Source of the DNA: Deltaproteobacteria bacterium
Lineage (GTDB): Bacteria; Myxococcota_A; Polyangia; Polyangiales; JADJMO01
Assembly (NCBI GenBank): GCA_016182965.1
Contig: JACPFM010000001.1
Span: forward strand, 34,515-98,514
Reading direction: 5' to 3'
Length of the DNA: 64,000 nucleotides
The notes under the pieces are model-generated. The model saw only the letters and a list, made by a program, of their open reading frames with translations, made no database searches and was not told where the DNA came from. Every line of letters starts with the position of its first letter. Within the stretch, counting starts at the first letter, position 1. The position numbers were made by a program, and so were the translations under genes. Shown one piece after another: positions 41,457-48,993 of the stretch.

Positions 41457-42341
41457 GTGTCGCTCCCGGTGAACCCCCCGCCCTCGGATGCGTCGGCTTC
41501 GAGCCGCAGCCACCTGCGTCATCCGGCGTCGCATGTCGGATCCCACGAGGCTCTCCCCAGGTCACTCCGCCGGCAGGCGCTCGCCGGGTGGGCGGCCTTC
41601 CCGATCCTGGGGGCCGGCGCGATCGCGTACATGCGCCTCGTCCGACGACACCGCATCGTCGGCCTCGAGGAGGCGCGCGCCACGTATCGGCGCGCGCTCG
41701 AAGCGCGGCGGCCGACCCTGGTCTGCGCCAACCACCTGACGATGGTCGACTCGGCGTTCCTGCACCACGCCTTCGCCTCCGTCGCCGACTACCTCACCGA
41801 CTTCCGCCGCTTCTCGTGGAACGTCCCCGCCGTCGAGAACTTCACGACCAACGCGGCGCTGCGCGCGATCGTCTACCTCGGCAAGTGCATCCCGATCGAT
41901 CGATCCGGCGACGCCGCGCACCACAAGCAGGTGCTCGACACGATCAAAGAGCTCGTCTCGCATGGCGAGGTGGTCACCCTCTTCCCCGAGGGCGGGCGCA
42001 GCCGGACGGGACGGGTCGAGCCGGCGAACGTCACCTACGGCGTCGGCCAGATCCTCCGCGATCTCGGCCAGGGTTCGGGGGGGAGCCCCGACGTCGCCCG
42101 GGGTTCGGGGCAGAGCCCCGATGGGAGGCCGCAGGTGCTCTGCGCGTACCTGCGCGGCGAGCGCCAGGACACGTGGAGCAACATGCCCGAGCGCGGCGAC
42201 ACCATGCACCTTCGCGTCGAGCTGCTCGAGCCCGTGACGCAGGAGCGTGGTCTTCGTGCGTCACGTGATCTCGCGCAACAGGTGATCGCGAAGCTGAAGG
42301 CGATGGAAGACGCGTTTTTCGCGGCGCGCGCACGCTCGTGA
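41457..42341 (+). CDS. PlsC-like lysophospholipid acyltransferase
   Basis: 294 residues. A basic N-terminus leads to a hydrophobic anchor (LAGWAAFPILGAGAIAYM). The acyltransferase signature blocks are block I VCANHLTMVDSAFLHHAF (a variant of NH..x4D, here NH-LTMVD), block II YLGKCIPIDRSGD and block III VTLFPEGGRSRTGRVEPANVTYGVGQI. This is a 1-acylglycerol-3-phosphate acyltransferase-type fold using acyl-ACP or acyl-CoA. In block III's tail the reading frame has absorbed two hairpin repeats (42071-42121). The fatty-acid cluster begins 142 bp downstream on the same strand, so it may use that cluster's product. Confidence 0.85.
   Translation: MSLPVNPPPSDASASSRSHLRHPASHVGSHEALPRSLRRQALAGWAAFPILGAGAIAYMRLVRRHRIVGLEEARATYRRALEARRPTLVCANHLTMVDSAFLHHAFASVADYLTDFRRFSWNVPAVENFTTNAALRAIVYLGKCIPIDRSGDAAHHKQVLDTIKELVSHGEVVTLFPEGGRSRTGRVEPANVTYGVGQILRDLGQGSGGSPDVARGSGQSPDGRPQVLCAYLRGERQDTWSNMPERGDTMHLRVELLEPVTQERGLRASRDLAQQVIAKLKAMEDAFFAARARS
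42071..42121 (+). repeat. Two hairpin repeats inside the acyltransferase coding sequence
   Basis: GGGTTCGGGG-nnGAGCCCCGA occurs at 42071-42091 and 42101-42121, spaced exactly 30 bp. Each has a TCGGGG/CCCCGA stem. They add the peptide repeat QGSGGSPDVA / RGSGQSPDGR in frame. Confidence 0.85.
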
Positions 42342-42414
42342 CGCGCATCGTCCCTCGAAGGCGCGAAGCGCGCTACGCGGCTCGACGCATGGCGCAGCGC
42401 GTTTGAAATCGATC

Positions 42415-42441
42415 ATCCTGCTCGATCCGTGAGCGCAGGAT
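42415..42441. promoter_or_regulatory. Inverted repeat upstream of the fatty-acid cluster
   Basis: ATCCTGC (42415-42421) and GCAGGAT (42435-42441), with inner CTC/GAG also complementary. It lies 43 bp before fabD in an AT-richer stretch. A possible operator or attenuator; no regulator gene is adjacent. Confidence 0.4.
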
Positions 42442-42483
42442 GAGCGAATCCTGACGGAGCGTGTGTAGCCATGCTCGGCCGTG

Positions 42484-43476
42484 ATGAACGCACACGCCAC
42501 GTCCCTCGCCGGCGGCCGCCCGGCGATTCCGCACGCCACCATCAGCCGCGCGGTCGCCGTCGTCTTCCCCGGACAGGGCTCGCAGAAGCCCGGGATGGCG
42601 CGTGACTTCCACGACGCCTTCGCGACCTCGCGCGACGCGTTCGCCGAGGCGAGCGACGCGCTGAACCTCGACGTCGCCGCGCTCTGCTTCGGCGACGACC
42701 CGCGCCTCGATCGCACCGAGTTCACGCAGCCGGCGATCCTGACCGCCGAGATCGCGATGATGCGCGCGCTCGAGCGCGAGTTCGGCCTGCGGCCGACGCA
42801 CTTCGGCGGCCACAGCCTCGGCGAGTACACCGCGCTCTGCGCCGCGGGCGTGCTCTCGCTCGGAACGGCCGTGCGGCTGGTGCGCCGGCGCGGCGCGCTC
42901 ATGCAAGACGCGGTGCCGGTGGGCGAGGGCGCGATGGTGGCGGTCGTCGCCGACGGCGTCGCCGACCTCGGGCTCGAGCGGGAGATCGCCCGTCTCGGCG
43001 TCGACGTCGCCAACCGCAACTCGATGAACCAGATCGTGCTGTCGGGCGAGCGCGGCGGCGTCGAGGCCGCGTCGGCGCTCGTCGCGCAGCTGCTCGGGGG
43101 CGCGCCGCACGAGATCATCGCCCTCAACGTCAGCGCGCCGTTCCACTCGCGCAGGCTGCGCGGCATCGAGGCCGAGTTCCGCGGTGCGCTCGTCGCGGTG
43201 GCGCCCGAGCTCGCCCCGTCGCGCGCGGGCGTCGTCACCTCGAACCTGACCGGCCGTTTCCATCGCCCCGAGCTCGAGCCGCTGCTCGACGCGCTCACGC
43301 GGCAGCTGAGCGGCACGGTCGACTGGATCGGCAACATGCGCGCGCTCGGAGACGCCGCCTCGGAGATCTACGAGGTCGGCCCGGGCCGACCCCTCCGGGG
43401 CTTCTTCAAGAGCGCAGGGCGCGAGGTCACCGCCATCTTGTCGGTGAAGACCGCGGAGAAGGGGCTGCGCTCGTGA
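42484..43476 (+). CDS. fabD: Malonyl-CoA:ACP transacylase FabD
   Basis: 330 residues. VFPGQGSQKPGMARDF (residues 28-42) and the active-site GGHSLGEYTALCAAG (Ser111), the catalytic VSAPFHSR His, and GPGRPLRGF near the end. It loads malonyl units on the cluster's ACP. The N-terminus is ~20 residues longer than E. coli FabD. An ATG at 42484 was chosen; a GTG immediately before it is possible. Its stop overlaps the next ATG/GTG by 4 nt, opening a tightly packed operon. A housekeeping fabD presumably exists elsewhere, so this is probably a dedicated copy. Confidence 0.92.
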   Translation: MNAHATSLAGGRPAIPHATISRAVAVVFPGQGSQKPGMARDFHDAFATSRDAFAEASDALNLDVAALCFGDDPRLDRTEFTQPAILTAEIAMMRALEREFGLRPTHFGGHSLGEYTALCAAGVLSLGTAVRLVRRRGALMQDAVPVGEGAMVAVVADGVADLGLEREIARLGVDVANRNSMNQIVLSGERGGVEAASALVAQLLGGAPHEIIALNVSAPFHSRRLRGIEAEFRGALVAVAPELAPSRAGVVTSNLTGRFHRPELEPLLDALTRQLSGTVDWIGNMRALGDAASEIYEVGPGRPLRGFFKSAGREVTAILSVKTAEKGLRS

Positions 43477-44270
43477 AGTTCGACGAGAACCACTGGGCGC
43501 TGGTGCTCGGCGGCTCGAGCGGCTTCGGCCTCGCGACCGCCCAGAAGCTCGCGCGCCACGGCATGAACGTCGCCGTCGTGCACCGCGATCGGCGGGGCGC
43601 GATGGCCGCGATCGAGCCCGAGCTCGAGCGCATCCGACAGACCGGCGTCCGCTTCCTCGCCATGAACGTCGACGCGCTCTCCAGCGAGGGGCGCGCCGCG
43701 ACGCTCGACGCGCTCCGCGAGCGCATGGGACCGAACGGCCGGGTGCGCCTGCTCCTGCACTCCATCGCCTACGGCAACCTCAAGCCGCTCGTCGCGGCGG
43801 CGCCCGACGACGCGCGGCTAGAAGAAGAGGACTTCGCCCGCACCGTGCACGCCATGGGCACGAGCCTCGTCACCTGGACGCAGGACGTCTTCGACCGCCG
43901 CCTCTTCGCCGACGACGCGCGCGTGCTCGGCATGACCAGCGAGGGCAACGAGGTCGCCTGGCGCGGATACGCCGCGGTGGCTGCCGCGAAGGTGGCGCTC
44001 GAGTCGGTGTCGCGCGCGATCGCCGTCGAGCTCGCGCCGTACGGCATCCGCTCGAACATCGTGCAGGCGGGCGTCACCGACACGCCGGCGCTGCGGCTCA
44101 TCCCGGGCAGCGAGAAGATGAAGGCCGACGCGCAGGCGCGAAACCCGTTCGGCCGGTTGACCACGCCGGCCGACGTCGCCGACGTCATCTGCCTCCTGTG
44201 CACCGACGAGGCGCGGTGGATCAACGGCGCGCTCCTGCGCGTCGACGGCGGCGAGCATGTCGCAGGCTGA
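43473..44270 (+). CDS. Enoyl-ACP reductase-like SDR (FabL/FabI type)
   Basis: 265 residues, GTG start. Rossmann motif LVLGGSSGFGLATAQKL. The catalytic signature is GYAAVAAAKVALES, i.e. Tyr-x6-Lys, the spacing of enoyl-ACP reductases (FabI, FabL), not the Tyr-x3-Lys of ketoreductase FabG. The downstream PYGIRSNIVQAGVTDTPALRLIPGSEKM loop and RVDGG ending also resemble Bacillus FabL. The second active-site Tyr of FabI is Trp here (VAWRGY). I infer reduction of the trans-2-enoyl-ACP. No ketoreductase lies in the cluster, so FabG from primary metabolism must be shared or this enzyme is bifunctional. Confidence 0.78.
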   Translation: MKFDENHWALVLGGSSGFGLATAQKLARHGMNVAVVHRDRRGAMAAIEPELERIRQTGVRFLAMNVDALSSEGRAATLDALRERMGPNGRVRLLLHSIAYGNLKPLVAAAPDDARLEEEDFARTVHAMGTSLVTWTQDVFDRRLFADDARVLGMTSEGNEVAWRGYAAVAAAKVALESVSRAIAVELAPYGIRSNIVQAGVTDTPALRLIPGSEKMKADAQARNPFGRLTTPADVADVICLLCTDEARWINGALLRVDGGEHVAG

Positions 44271-45276
44271 TCGCGCGCTCTACCTGCACGGCGTCGGGCA
44301 CCACCACCCCGACAACGTCATCGACAACCGCTTCCTCGAGTCGCTCGACATCGGGACGAGCGACGAGTGGATCGTCGAGCGCGTCGGCATCCGCACGCGG
44401 CGCACCGTGCTGCCGCTCGACTACATCCGACGCACCAGAAACGCCGACGTGCGCGCCGGGCAGGAGGCCGCGCTCTTCTCGAACGTCGAGACCGGCCGCC
44501 GCGCCGCGCTGCACGCCCTCGCGCGGGCGGGCCTCCGCCCGTCGGACATCGGCATGGTGATCGCAGGCGGCTGCTCGCCCGAGATGCTCATCCCGGCCGA
44601 GGCGTGTCGCATCGCGGAGGCGCTGGGGATCGAGGTCCCCGCGCTCGACGTCAACTCGGCTTGCTCGAGCTTCGGCGCGCAGCTGCACCTGTTGTCGTCG
44701 ATGCGCGGGCTGCCGCCGTACGTCCTCGTCGTCAACCCGGAGAACACCACGCGCCTCGTCGACTACCGCGATCGCTCGTCGGCCGTGCTGTGGGGCGACG
44801 GCACCAGCGCCGCCGTCGTCTCGGCCGAGGTGCCGGCGCGGGCGCGGATCGTCGAGACGACGCTCGCCTCGTCGCCGGCCGGCTGCCGGTCGGTGGTCAT
44901 CCCGCGGTTCTCGCACTTCACGCAGGACGGCAGCGCCGTGCAGCGCTTCGCGATCAAGACGTCGCTCGGCTGCCTCGCGGCGATGCTGCCCACTGCGCGC
45001 GCGCACGTCGCGAAGACGGGCGGCGCCGTGCGCTTCGTCGGGCACCAGGCGAACCTGCTGATGCTCGAGTCGGTCGCGCGCCGCGCGGAGCTCGATCCGT
45101 CCGCCCACTGGCACAACGTCGTCGACTACGGGAACACCGGCGCGGCGGGCGCGCCCACCGTGCTGTCGCAGCACTGGGACGAGCTCCGGCCGGGCGACAC
45201 GGTCGTCGTCGTGGTCGTCGGCTCCGGTCTCACGTGGTCGAGCCTCCGTCTCGAGATCCAAGGGCAAACAACATGA
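44257..45276 (+). CDS. Beta-ketoacyl-ACP synthase III-like (FabH family)
   Basis: 339 residues; starts 14 bp inside the reductase gene. The thiolase-fold catalytic triad is complete: Cys136 in DVNSACSSFGAQ, His in FVGHQANLLMLE, Asn in GNTGAAGAPTVL. WIVERVGIRTRRTV near residue 40 is the CoA-binding arm. KASIII enzymes start chains from acyl-CoA primers, or make beta-keto acids. The position in a cluster with its own ACP suggests it chooses an unusual starter. Sequence is well removed from E. coli FabH, for example PENTTRLVDYRDRSSAVLWGDG. The primer cannot be read from sequence. Confidence 0.88.
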   Translation: MSQADRALYLHGVGHHHPDNVIDNRFLESLDIGTSDEWIVERVGIRTRRTVLPLDYIRRTRNADVRAGQEAALFSNVETGRRAALHALARAGLRPSDIGMVIAGGCSPEMLIPAEACRIAEALGIEVPALDVNSACSSFGAQLHLLSSMRGLPPYVLVVNPENTTRLVDYRDRSSAVLWGDGTSAAVVSAEVPARARIVETTLASSPAGCRSVVIPRFSHFTQDGSAVQRFAIKTSLGCLAAMLPTARAHVAKTGGAVRFVGHQANLLMLESVARRAELDPSAHWHNVVDYGNTGAAGAPTVLSQHWDELRPGDTVVVVVVGSGLTWSSLRLEIQGQTT

Positions 45277-45869
45277 TCCGTTACGCCGAGTTCCTGGAAC
45301 GCGCGAGCTTCTCGAAGGAGGAGCTCTTCGCCCTGTCGCAAGGCCGCCTCGTCGCGGACGCGCCCGCGGAGTTCGTGCGGCTCCCCGCGCCGCCGATGCT
45401 GATGATCGATCGCGTCGTCGAGCTCCGGCGCGACGCCGCGCGCGGCGTCATCGTCGGCGAGCAGGACATCCACCTCGACGACTGGTTCTTCCAGTGCCAC
45501 TTCCGCGGCGATCCGGTGCAGCCGGGGTGCCTCGGCGTCGACGCCGTCTGGCAGCTGCTCTGGCTGTACTGCGCGGCCGCCGGCGCCGCCGGCTCCGGCC
45601 GCGCGCTCGGCTGCAAGGAGGTGGAGTTCGCGGGCCAGATCCGACCCTACAACCGCGTGGTCCGCTACGAGATCGACATCCGACGCTTCTCGCTGTTGCG
45701 CGCGTCGGGCGCCGCCGTCGCCATCGGCACCGGCCGGGTGCTCGTCGACGGCGAGCTGATCTACACGATCAAGGACGCGAAGGTCGGCACCTTCCTCGGC
45801 ATCGCCTACCCCGACTACCCGAGCCGCTCCGAGAACAGCGTCGGCGGGATCATGGATCGGAGCGCCTGA
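45273..45869 (+). CDS. fabA: FabA-type 3-hydroxyacyl-ACP dehydratase/isomerase
   Basis: 198 residues, hotdog fold. The FabA signature WFFQCHFRGDPVQPGCLGVDAVWQLLWLY holds the catalytic His and, in LGVDAVW, the Asp (FabZ would have Glu). It also has PAPPMLMIDRVVEL at the N-terminal side and CKEVEFAGQIRPYNRVVRYEIDI. FabA-type enzymes can dehydrate and also isomerise trans-2 to cis-3, a route to unsaturated chains. Pairing with a FabZ next door and KAS downstream implies mono- or polyunsaturated products. It overlaps the KASIII gene by 4 nt. Confidence 0.9.
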   Translation: MIRYAEFLERASFSKEELFALSQGRLVADAPAEFVRLPAPPMLMIDRVVELRRDAARGVIVGEQDIHLDDWFFQCHFRGDPVQPGCLGVDAVWQLLWLYCAAAGAAGSGRALGCKEVEFAGQIRPYNRVVRYEIDIRRFSLLRASGAAVAIGTGRVLVDGELIYTIKDAKVGTFLGIAYPDYPSRSENSVGGIMDRSA

Positions 45870-46324
45870 TGCTCACTCCGACAGAAGTCCTCGACCTGCT
45901 CCCGCAGCAGCGCCCGTTCCGCTTCCTCGATCGGCTGGTCGAGATCGACGAGGCGCACGCCGTCGGCGAGTACACCTTCCGCCCCGACGAGTCGTTCTAC
46001 GCCGGCCACTTCCCCGGCGATCCGGTCACTCCGGGGGTGATCCTCATCGAGACGATGTGCCAGACCGGCCTCGTCGCGCTCGGGATCCACCTCCTCGGGC
46101 TCGAGGCGCCGCGCGCGGAGGTCGAGAAGACCGTCACGCTGTTCTCCGACTGCGAGGTCGAGTTCGCGCGCGTGGTGCGCCCCGGCGACACCGTGCGCGT
46201 CACCGCCGAGAAGATCTACTGGCGGCGGAAGAAGCTGAAGTCGAAGGTCTCGCTCACGCTCGCAGACGGCACGCCGGTCGCGCACGGAACCGTCGCCGGG
46301 ATGGGGGTCGCTCGTGACGCATAA
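45869..46324 (+). CDS. fabZ: FabZ-like 3-hydroxyacyl-ACP dehydratase
   Basis: 151 residues, single hotdog domain. LLPQQRPFRFLDRLVEIDEAHAVGEY, then GHFPGDPVTPGVILIETMCQTGLVALG with the catalytic His and Glu (Glu marks FabZ rather than FabA), and DCEVEFARVVRPGDTVRVTAEK. It dehydrates 3-hydroxyacyl-ACP without isomerising. TGATG overlap with the FabA gene. Final codons overlap the KAS gene by 11 nt, so translation is coupled. Confidence 0.9.
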   Translation: MLTPTEVLDLLPQQRPFRFLDRLVEIDEAHAVGEYTFRPDESFYAGHFPGDPVTPGVILIETMCQTGLVALGIHLLGLEAPRAEVEKTVTLFSDCEVEFARVVRPGDTVRVTAEKIYWRRKKLKSKVSLTLADGTPVAHGTVAGMGVARDA

Positions 46325-47600
46325 TCAAGATATCCATCGCGTGGTGGTGACCGGGCTCGGGGTCATCGCGCCGAACGGCCACGGTCTGCCCGCGTTCACC
46401 GCGGCGCTCCGCGAGGGCAAGAGCGGCATCCGCTTCCACCAGCACCTCGCCGACGCCAACTTCGGCTGCCAGGTCGGCGGCATCCCCGAGGGCGTCGACG
46501 AGCTGCAGCGGCGCTACTTGAGCGACGAGGAGCTGCTCGCGATGAACCCGAACATGATCTACGCGGCCATCGCGTCGATCGACGCGTTCACCGACGCCGG
46601 CCTCGCGCGCCCCGGCGACGACGCGGTCGATTGGGACACCGGCGCCGTGCTCGGCACCGGCATCGGCGGCATCGACACCATCGCCGAGAAGCTCGCGCCA
46701 CGGACCGACGCCGGCAAGGTGAGCCGGCTCGGCAGCACGATGGTCGAGCAGATCATGTCGAGCGGAAACAGCGCCCGCGTCGCCGGCCTGCTCGGTCTCG
46801 GCAACCAGGTGACCACCAACTCGAGCGCCTGCAACACAGGCACCGAGGCCGTCGTCGACGCCTTCCTGCGCATCCGCGAGGGGCGCGCCAAGCGCATGCT
46901 CGCCGGCGGCTCGGAGGGCCACTCGAAGTACATCTGGGCCGGCTTCGACGCGATGAAGGTCCTCAACCGCACGAAGAACGGCGCGCCCGCCGAGGCGTCG
47001 CGCCCGATGAGCGCGAGCGCCGCCGGCTTCGTCCCCGGCTCCGGCGCGGGCGTGCTCGTGCTCGAGAACCTCGAGAGCGCGCGGGCGCGCGGCGCGCGCG
47101 TGTACGCCGAGATCATCGGCGGCTACGTCAACTGCGGCGGCCACCGCATGGGCGGCAGCATGACGGCGCCGAACCCGCACGGCGTGCAGCGCTGCATCCG
47201 CGGCGCGGTCGCGATGGCCGGCGTCCGGCCCGATCGCATCGGCGCCATCAACGGCCACCTCACGGCGACGTTCGCCGATCCGCACGAGGTGGCCAACTGG
47301 TCGCGCGCGCTCGAGCTCTCGCCCGAGCGGATGCCGCTCCTCCACTCGACCAAGTCGCTCATCGGCCACGCGCTCGGCGCGGCGGGGGGGATCGAGTGCG
47401 TGGCCTCGGTCCTCGAGCTGCACCACGGCTTCGTGCACGGCTCGATCAACTGCGAGGATCTCCACCCGGAGCTCGCGGCCTACGCCGCCCGCATCCCGCA
47501 CCGCACGCTCGACGTGCCCGACCTCGAGATCGTCGCCAAGGCGAGCTTCGGGTTCGGCGACGTCAACGGGTGCGTGATCTTCGAGAAGTTCGTCTCGTAA
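46314..47600 (+). CDS. Beta-ketoacyl-ACP synthase II-like (FabF family)
   Basis: 428 residues from a GTG. VVVTGLGVIAPNG at the start. Catalytic Cys173 in NSSACNTGTEA, His315 in INGHLTATFADPHEV, and His352 in KSLIGHALGAAGGIE, with Lys347. The canonical AHGTxT around the first His is altered to GHLTAT, and the segment after it lacks the usual GD.x.E. This marks a divergent subfamily rather than housekeeping FabF. SEGHSKYIWAGFDAMKVLNR and RPMSASAAGFVPGSGAGVLVLE are otherwise typical. It performs chain elongation with malonyl-ACP. Confidence 0.88.
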   Translation: MTHNQDIHRVVVTGLGVIAPNGHGLPAFTAALREGKSGIRFHQHLADANFGCQVGGIPEGVDELQRRYLSDEELLAMNPNMIYAAIASIDAFTDAGLARPGDDAVDWDTGAVLGTGIGGIDTIAEKLAPRTDAGKVSRLGSTMVEQIMSSGNSARVAGLLGLGNQVTTNSSACNTGTEAVVDAFLRIREGRAKRMLAGGSEGHSKYIWAGFDAMKVLNRTKNGAPAEASRPMSASAAGFVPGSGAGVLVLENLESARARGARVYAEIIGGYVNCGGHRMGGSMTAPNPHGVQRCIRGAVAMAGVRPDRIGAINGHLTATFADPHEVANWSRALELSPERMPLLHSTKSLIGHALGAAGGIECVASVLELHHGFVHGSINCEDLHPELAAYAARIPHRTLDVPDLEIVAKASFGFGDVNGCVIFEKFVS

Positions 47601-47616
47601 CCAACAGGAGATGGTC

Positions 47617-47865
47617 ATGCAGCAGCAAGAAGTGCTCGGTAAGGTCGTCGCGATCCTCAAGCCGTTCGTCAAGAACCCCGACGCGCTCGCCAGCGTCTCG
47701 ATGGAGACCTCGATCCTCAAGGATCTGAAGGTGAACTCCGCGCGCCTCGTCGACGTCGTGCTCGAGATCGAGGACACCTTCGGCATCGAGGTGAAGGACG
47801 ACGACGCCGACAAGGTGAAGACGGTCGGCGACGCGGTGAACATCATCCTCGCGGCCAAGAACTAG
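47617..47865 (+). CDS. Acyl carrier protein (divergent)
   Basis: 82 residues, acidic, four-helix ACP fold. The prosthetic-group serine is Ser41 in LKVNSARLVDVVLEIEDTFGIEV; the usual DSL motif is replaced by NSA. C-terminal VKTVGDAVNIILA is the normal helix IV. AGGAG lies about 7 nt before ATG 47617 and touches the ATG at 47611, so the later start is preferred. Last gene of the operon before a repeat and the phosphopantetheinyl transferase. The divergent recognition motif suggests it talks to the cluster's own KAS enzymes. Confidence 0.9.
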   Translation: MQQQEVLGKVVAILKPFVKNPDALASVSMETSILKDLKVNSARLVDVVLEIEDTFGIEVKDDDADKVKTVGDAVNIILAAKN

Positions 47866-47897
47866 GCGCCTCCGCTGTCGCTGCTCGCGAGGGCCAG

Positions 47898-47925
47898 GTC
47901 GTCAGTCGTCAGTCGTCAGTCGTCA
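47898..47925 (+). repeat. 4 x 7-bp tandem repeat (GTCGTCA), left arm
   Basis: Four perfect copies, 33 bp after the ACP stop; imperfect inverted partner at 47963-47993. Confidence 0.95.
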
Positions 47926-47962
47926 GCCGGAGAGGGGTCGGCTCGTTCCCTCCGCTCCTCGG

Positions 47963-47993
47963 ACTGATGACTGATGACCGATGACCGACGACC
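47963..47993 (-). repeat. 4.4 x 7-bp degenerate tandem repeat (ACTGATG/ACCGACG), right arm
   Basis: Units ACTGATG, ACTGATG, ACCGATG, ACCGACG, then ACC. It creates in-frame ATGs just upstream of the phosphopantetheinyl transferase, which probably explains a spurious longer start at 47981. Confidence 0.9.
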
Positions 47994-48019
47994 AGCCAGC
48001 GGCCAACGAGGCGTTGCAG

Positions 48020-48676
48020 ATGGTGACCGCACCTCTGGTCGGTAACGACGTCGTCGATCTCGACGACCCGGCGATCGCCACGCATCACCTGCGCGAGCGC
48101 TTCGTCCACCGTGTCTGCCACGAGCGCGAGCGGGCCATGCTCGCGCGATCCGACGCGCCGAAGGCGCTGCTCTGGACGCTGTTCGCGGCCAAGGAGGCGG
48201 CGTTCAAGATCGTCGCCAAGCTCGATCCACAGGCGGTGTTCGCGCATTCGCGGTTCGTGGTCGCGAACGACCTGCGCGCCGTCGTGTGGGGCGACCTCAC
48301 GCTGCCACTGCGCGTCGACGTCACCGACGCGTGGGTGCACGCGGTCGTCTGCACCGCCCGCGCGCCGATCTGCGCCGTCGAAGAGAGCGGCGGCGAGCCG
48401 AGCGTCGCCGCGCGCGAGCTGCTCTGCCGCTTGGTCGCTGCGGAGCTCGGGTGCGTCGCCGACGATCTCGCCGTCGTTCGCGATCCGCGCCCGGGGAGCT
48501 GGACGGGCTACGGTCCGCCGCGGCTCGTCTCTCGGGACGGCCGCGCGATCGCCGCCGACGTGAGCCTCTCGCACGACGGCCGCTTCGTGGGGTGCGCAGC
48601 CCACGTCCGAAGTCGAGGCGACGTGAGCTCGAGCTCGCTGCCGGACGGCAGGTGTCATCCAGTGCTACCCTGGTAG
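48020..48676 (+). CDS. 4'-phosphopantetheinyl transferase
   Basis: 218 residues. LVGNDVVDLDDPAI with the first metal Asp pair, and WTLFAAKEAAFKIVAKL, the W..KEA..K signature, with metal Glu and CoA-binding Lys. The C-terminal VSLSHDGRFVGCA matches the SHS-type strand. It should transfer the CoA phosphopantetheine arm to Ser41 of the upstream ACP. ATG 48020 has GAGG 8 nt before; an ATG at 47981 lies inside the heptamer repeat. Its last bases are also the operator of the next gene. With it the fatty-acid cluster is functionally self-contained except for a ketoreductase. Confidence 0.85.
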   Translation: MVTAPLVGNDVVDLDDPAIATHHLRERFVHRVCHERERAMLARSDAPKALLWTLFAAKEAAFKIVAKLDPQAVFAHSRFVVANDLRAVVWGDLTLPLRVDVTDAWVHAVVCTARAPICAVEESGGEPSVAARELLCRLVAAELGCVADDLAVVRDPRPGSWTGYGPPRLVSRDGRAIAADVSLSHDGRFVGCAAHVRSRGDVSSSSLPDGRCHPVLPW

Positions 48677-48678
48677 CA
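48663..48678 (+). promoter_or_regulatory. Palindromic operator and -10 box of the VapBC-like pair
   Basis: TGCTACC-CT-GGTAGCA is a perfect 7+7 palindrome directly abutting the antitoxin ATG. It contains TACCCT (48666-48671), seven bases before the ATG. The TAG in its right arm is also the stop codon of the transferase gene. Confidence 0.7.
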
Positions 48679-48993
48679 ATGCCCACGAAGAAGATCAGCA
48701 TCTCCGTCGAGGCCAAGGACCTCGTTGTCCTGCGACGTCTCGCGAAGGAGCTCTCCGGGGGCAACCTCTCGGCGCTCTTCGTCTCGGGCGTGGCCCCGCT
48801 GCTCGAGAAGGAGCGAACCAAGGCCGAGCGAGAAGCGCGCCGTCGCAAGTTCCTCGAATGGCTCGGTCCGCCACCCTCGAAGGAGGAGAGCGAGGCGATC
48901 GCAGCGGTGCTCGAGGGACGCGCGACCAAGAAGCAGCGCGCCATCTACGACCGTATCGGAGAAGAACCGCCGCGCCGCCGGAAGAGCGCGTGA
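48679..48993 (+). CDS. Antitoxin-like DNA-binding protein (VapB role)
   Basis: 104 residues. The N-terminal 45 residues, MPTKKISISVEAKDLVVLRRLAKELSGGNLSALFVSGVAPLL, have the beta-helix-helix pattern of a ribbon-helix-helix fold (IS-V strand, DLVVLRRLA helix, NLSALFVSGV helix). The rest is a charged helix with an Arg/Lys tail (PPRRRKSA) suited to toxin neutralisation. It overlaps the PIN toxin by 4 nt (GTGA) and sits on a palindrome at its start codon, as expected of an autoregulated antitoxin. Not a close match to named VapB classes. Confidence 0.75.
   Translation: MPTKKISISVEAKDLVVLRRLAKELSGGNLSALFVSGVAPLLEKERTKAEREARRRKFLEWLGPPPSKEESEAIAAVLEGRATKKQRAIYDRIGEEPPRRRKSA

Noticed and set aside
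38361..42341. A plus-strand reading frame of more than 1300 codons running over the P450 and VWA genes
   Set aside because: Only its last ~295 codons (acyltransferase) have family motifs; the rest is antisense to clear genes.
42484..48676. The fab cluster as a polyketide or aryl-polyene pathway
   Set aside because: There is no chain-length-factor KS, ammonia lyase, thioesterase or large modular PKS; all parts fit type II fatty-acid synthesis.
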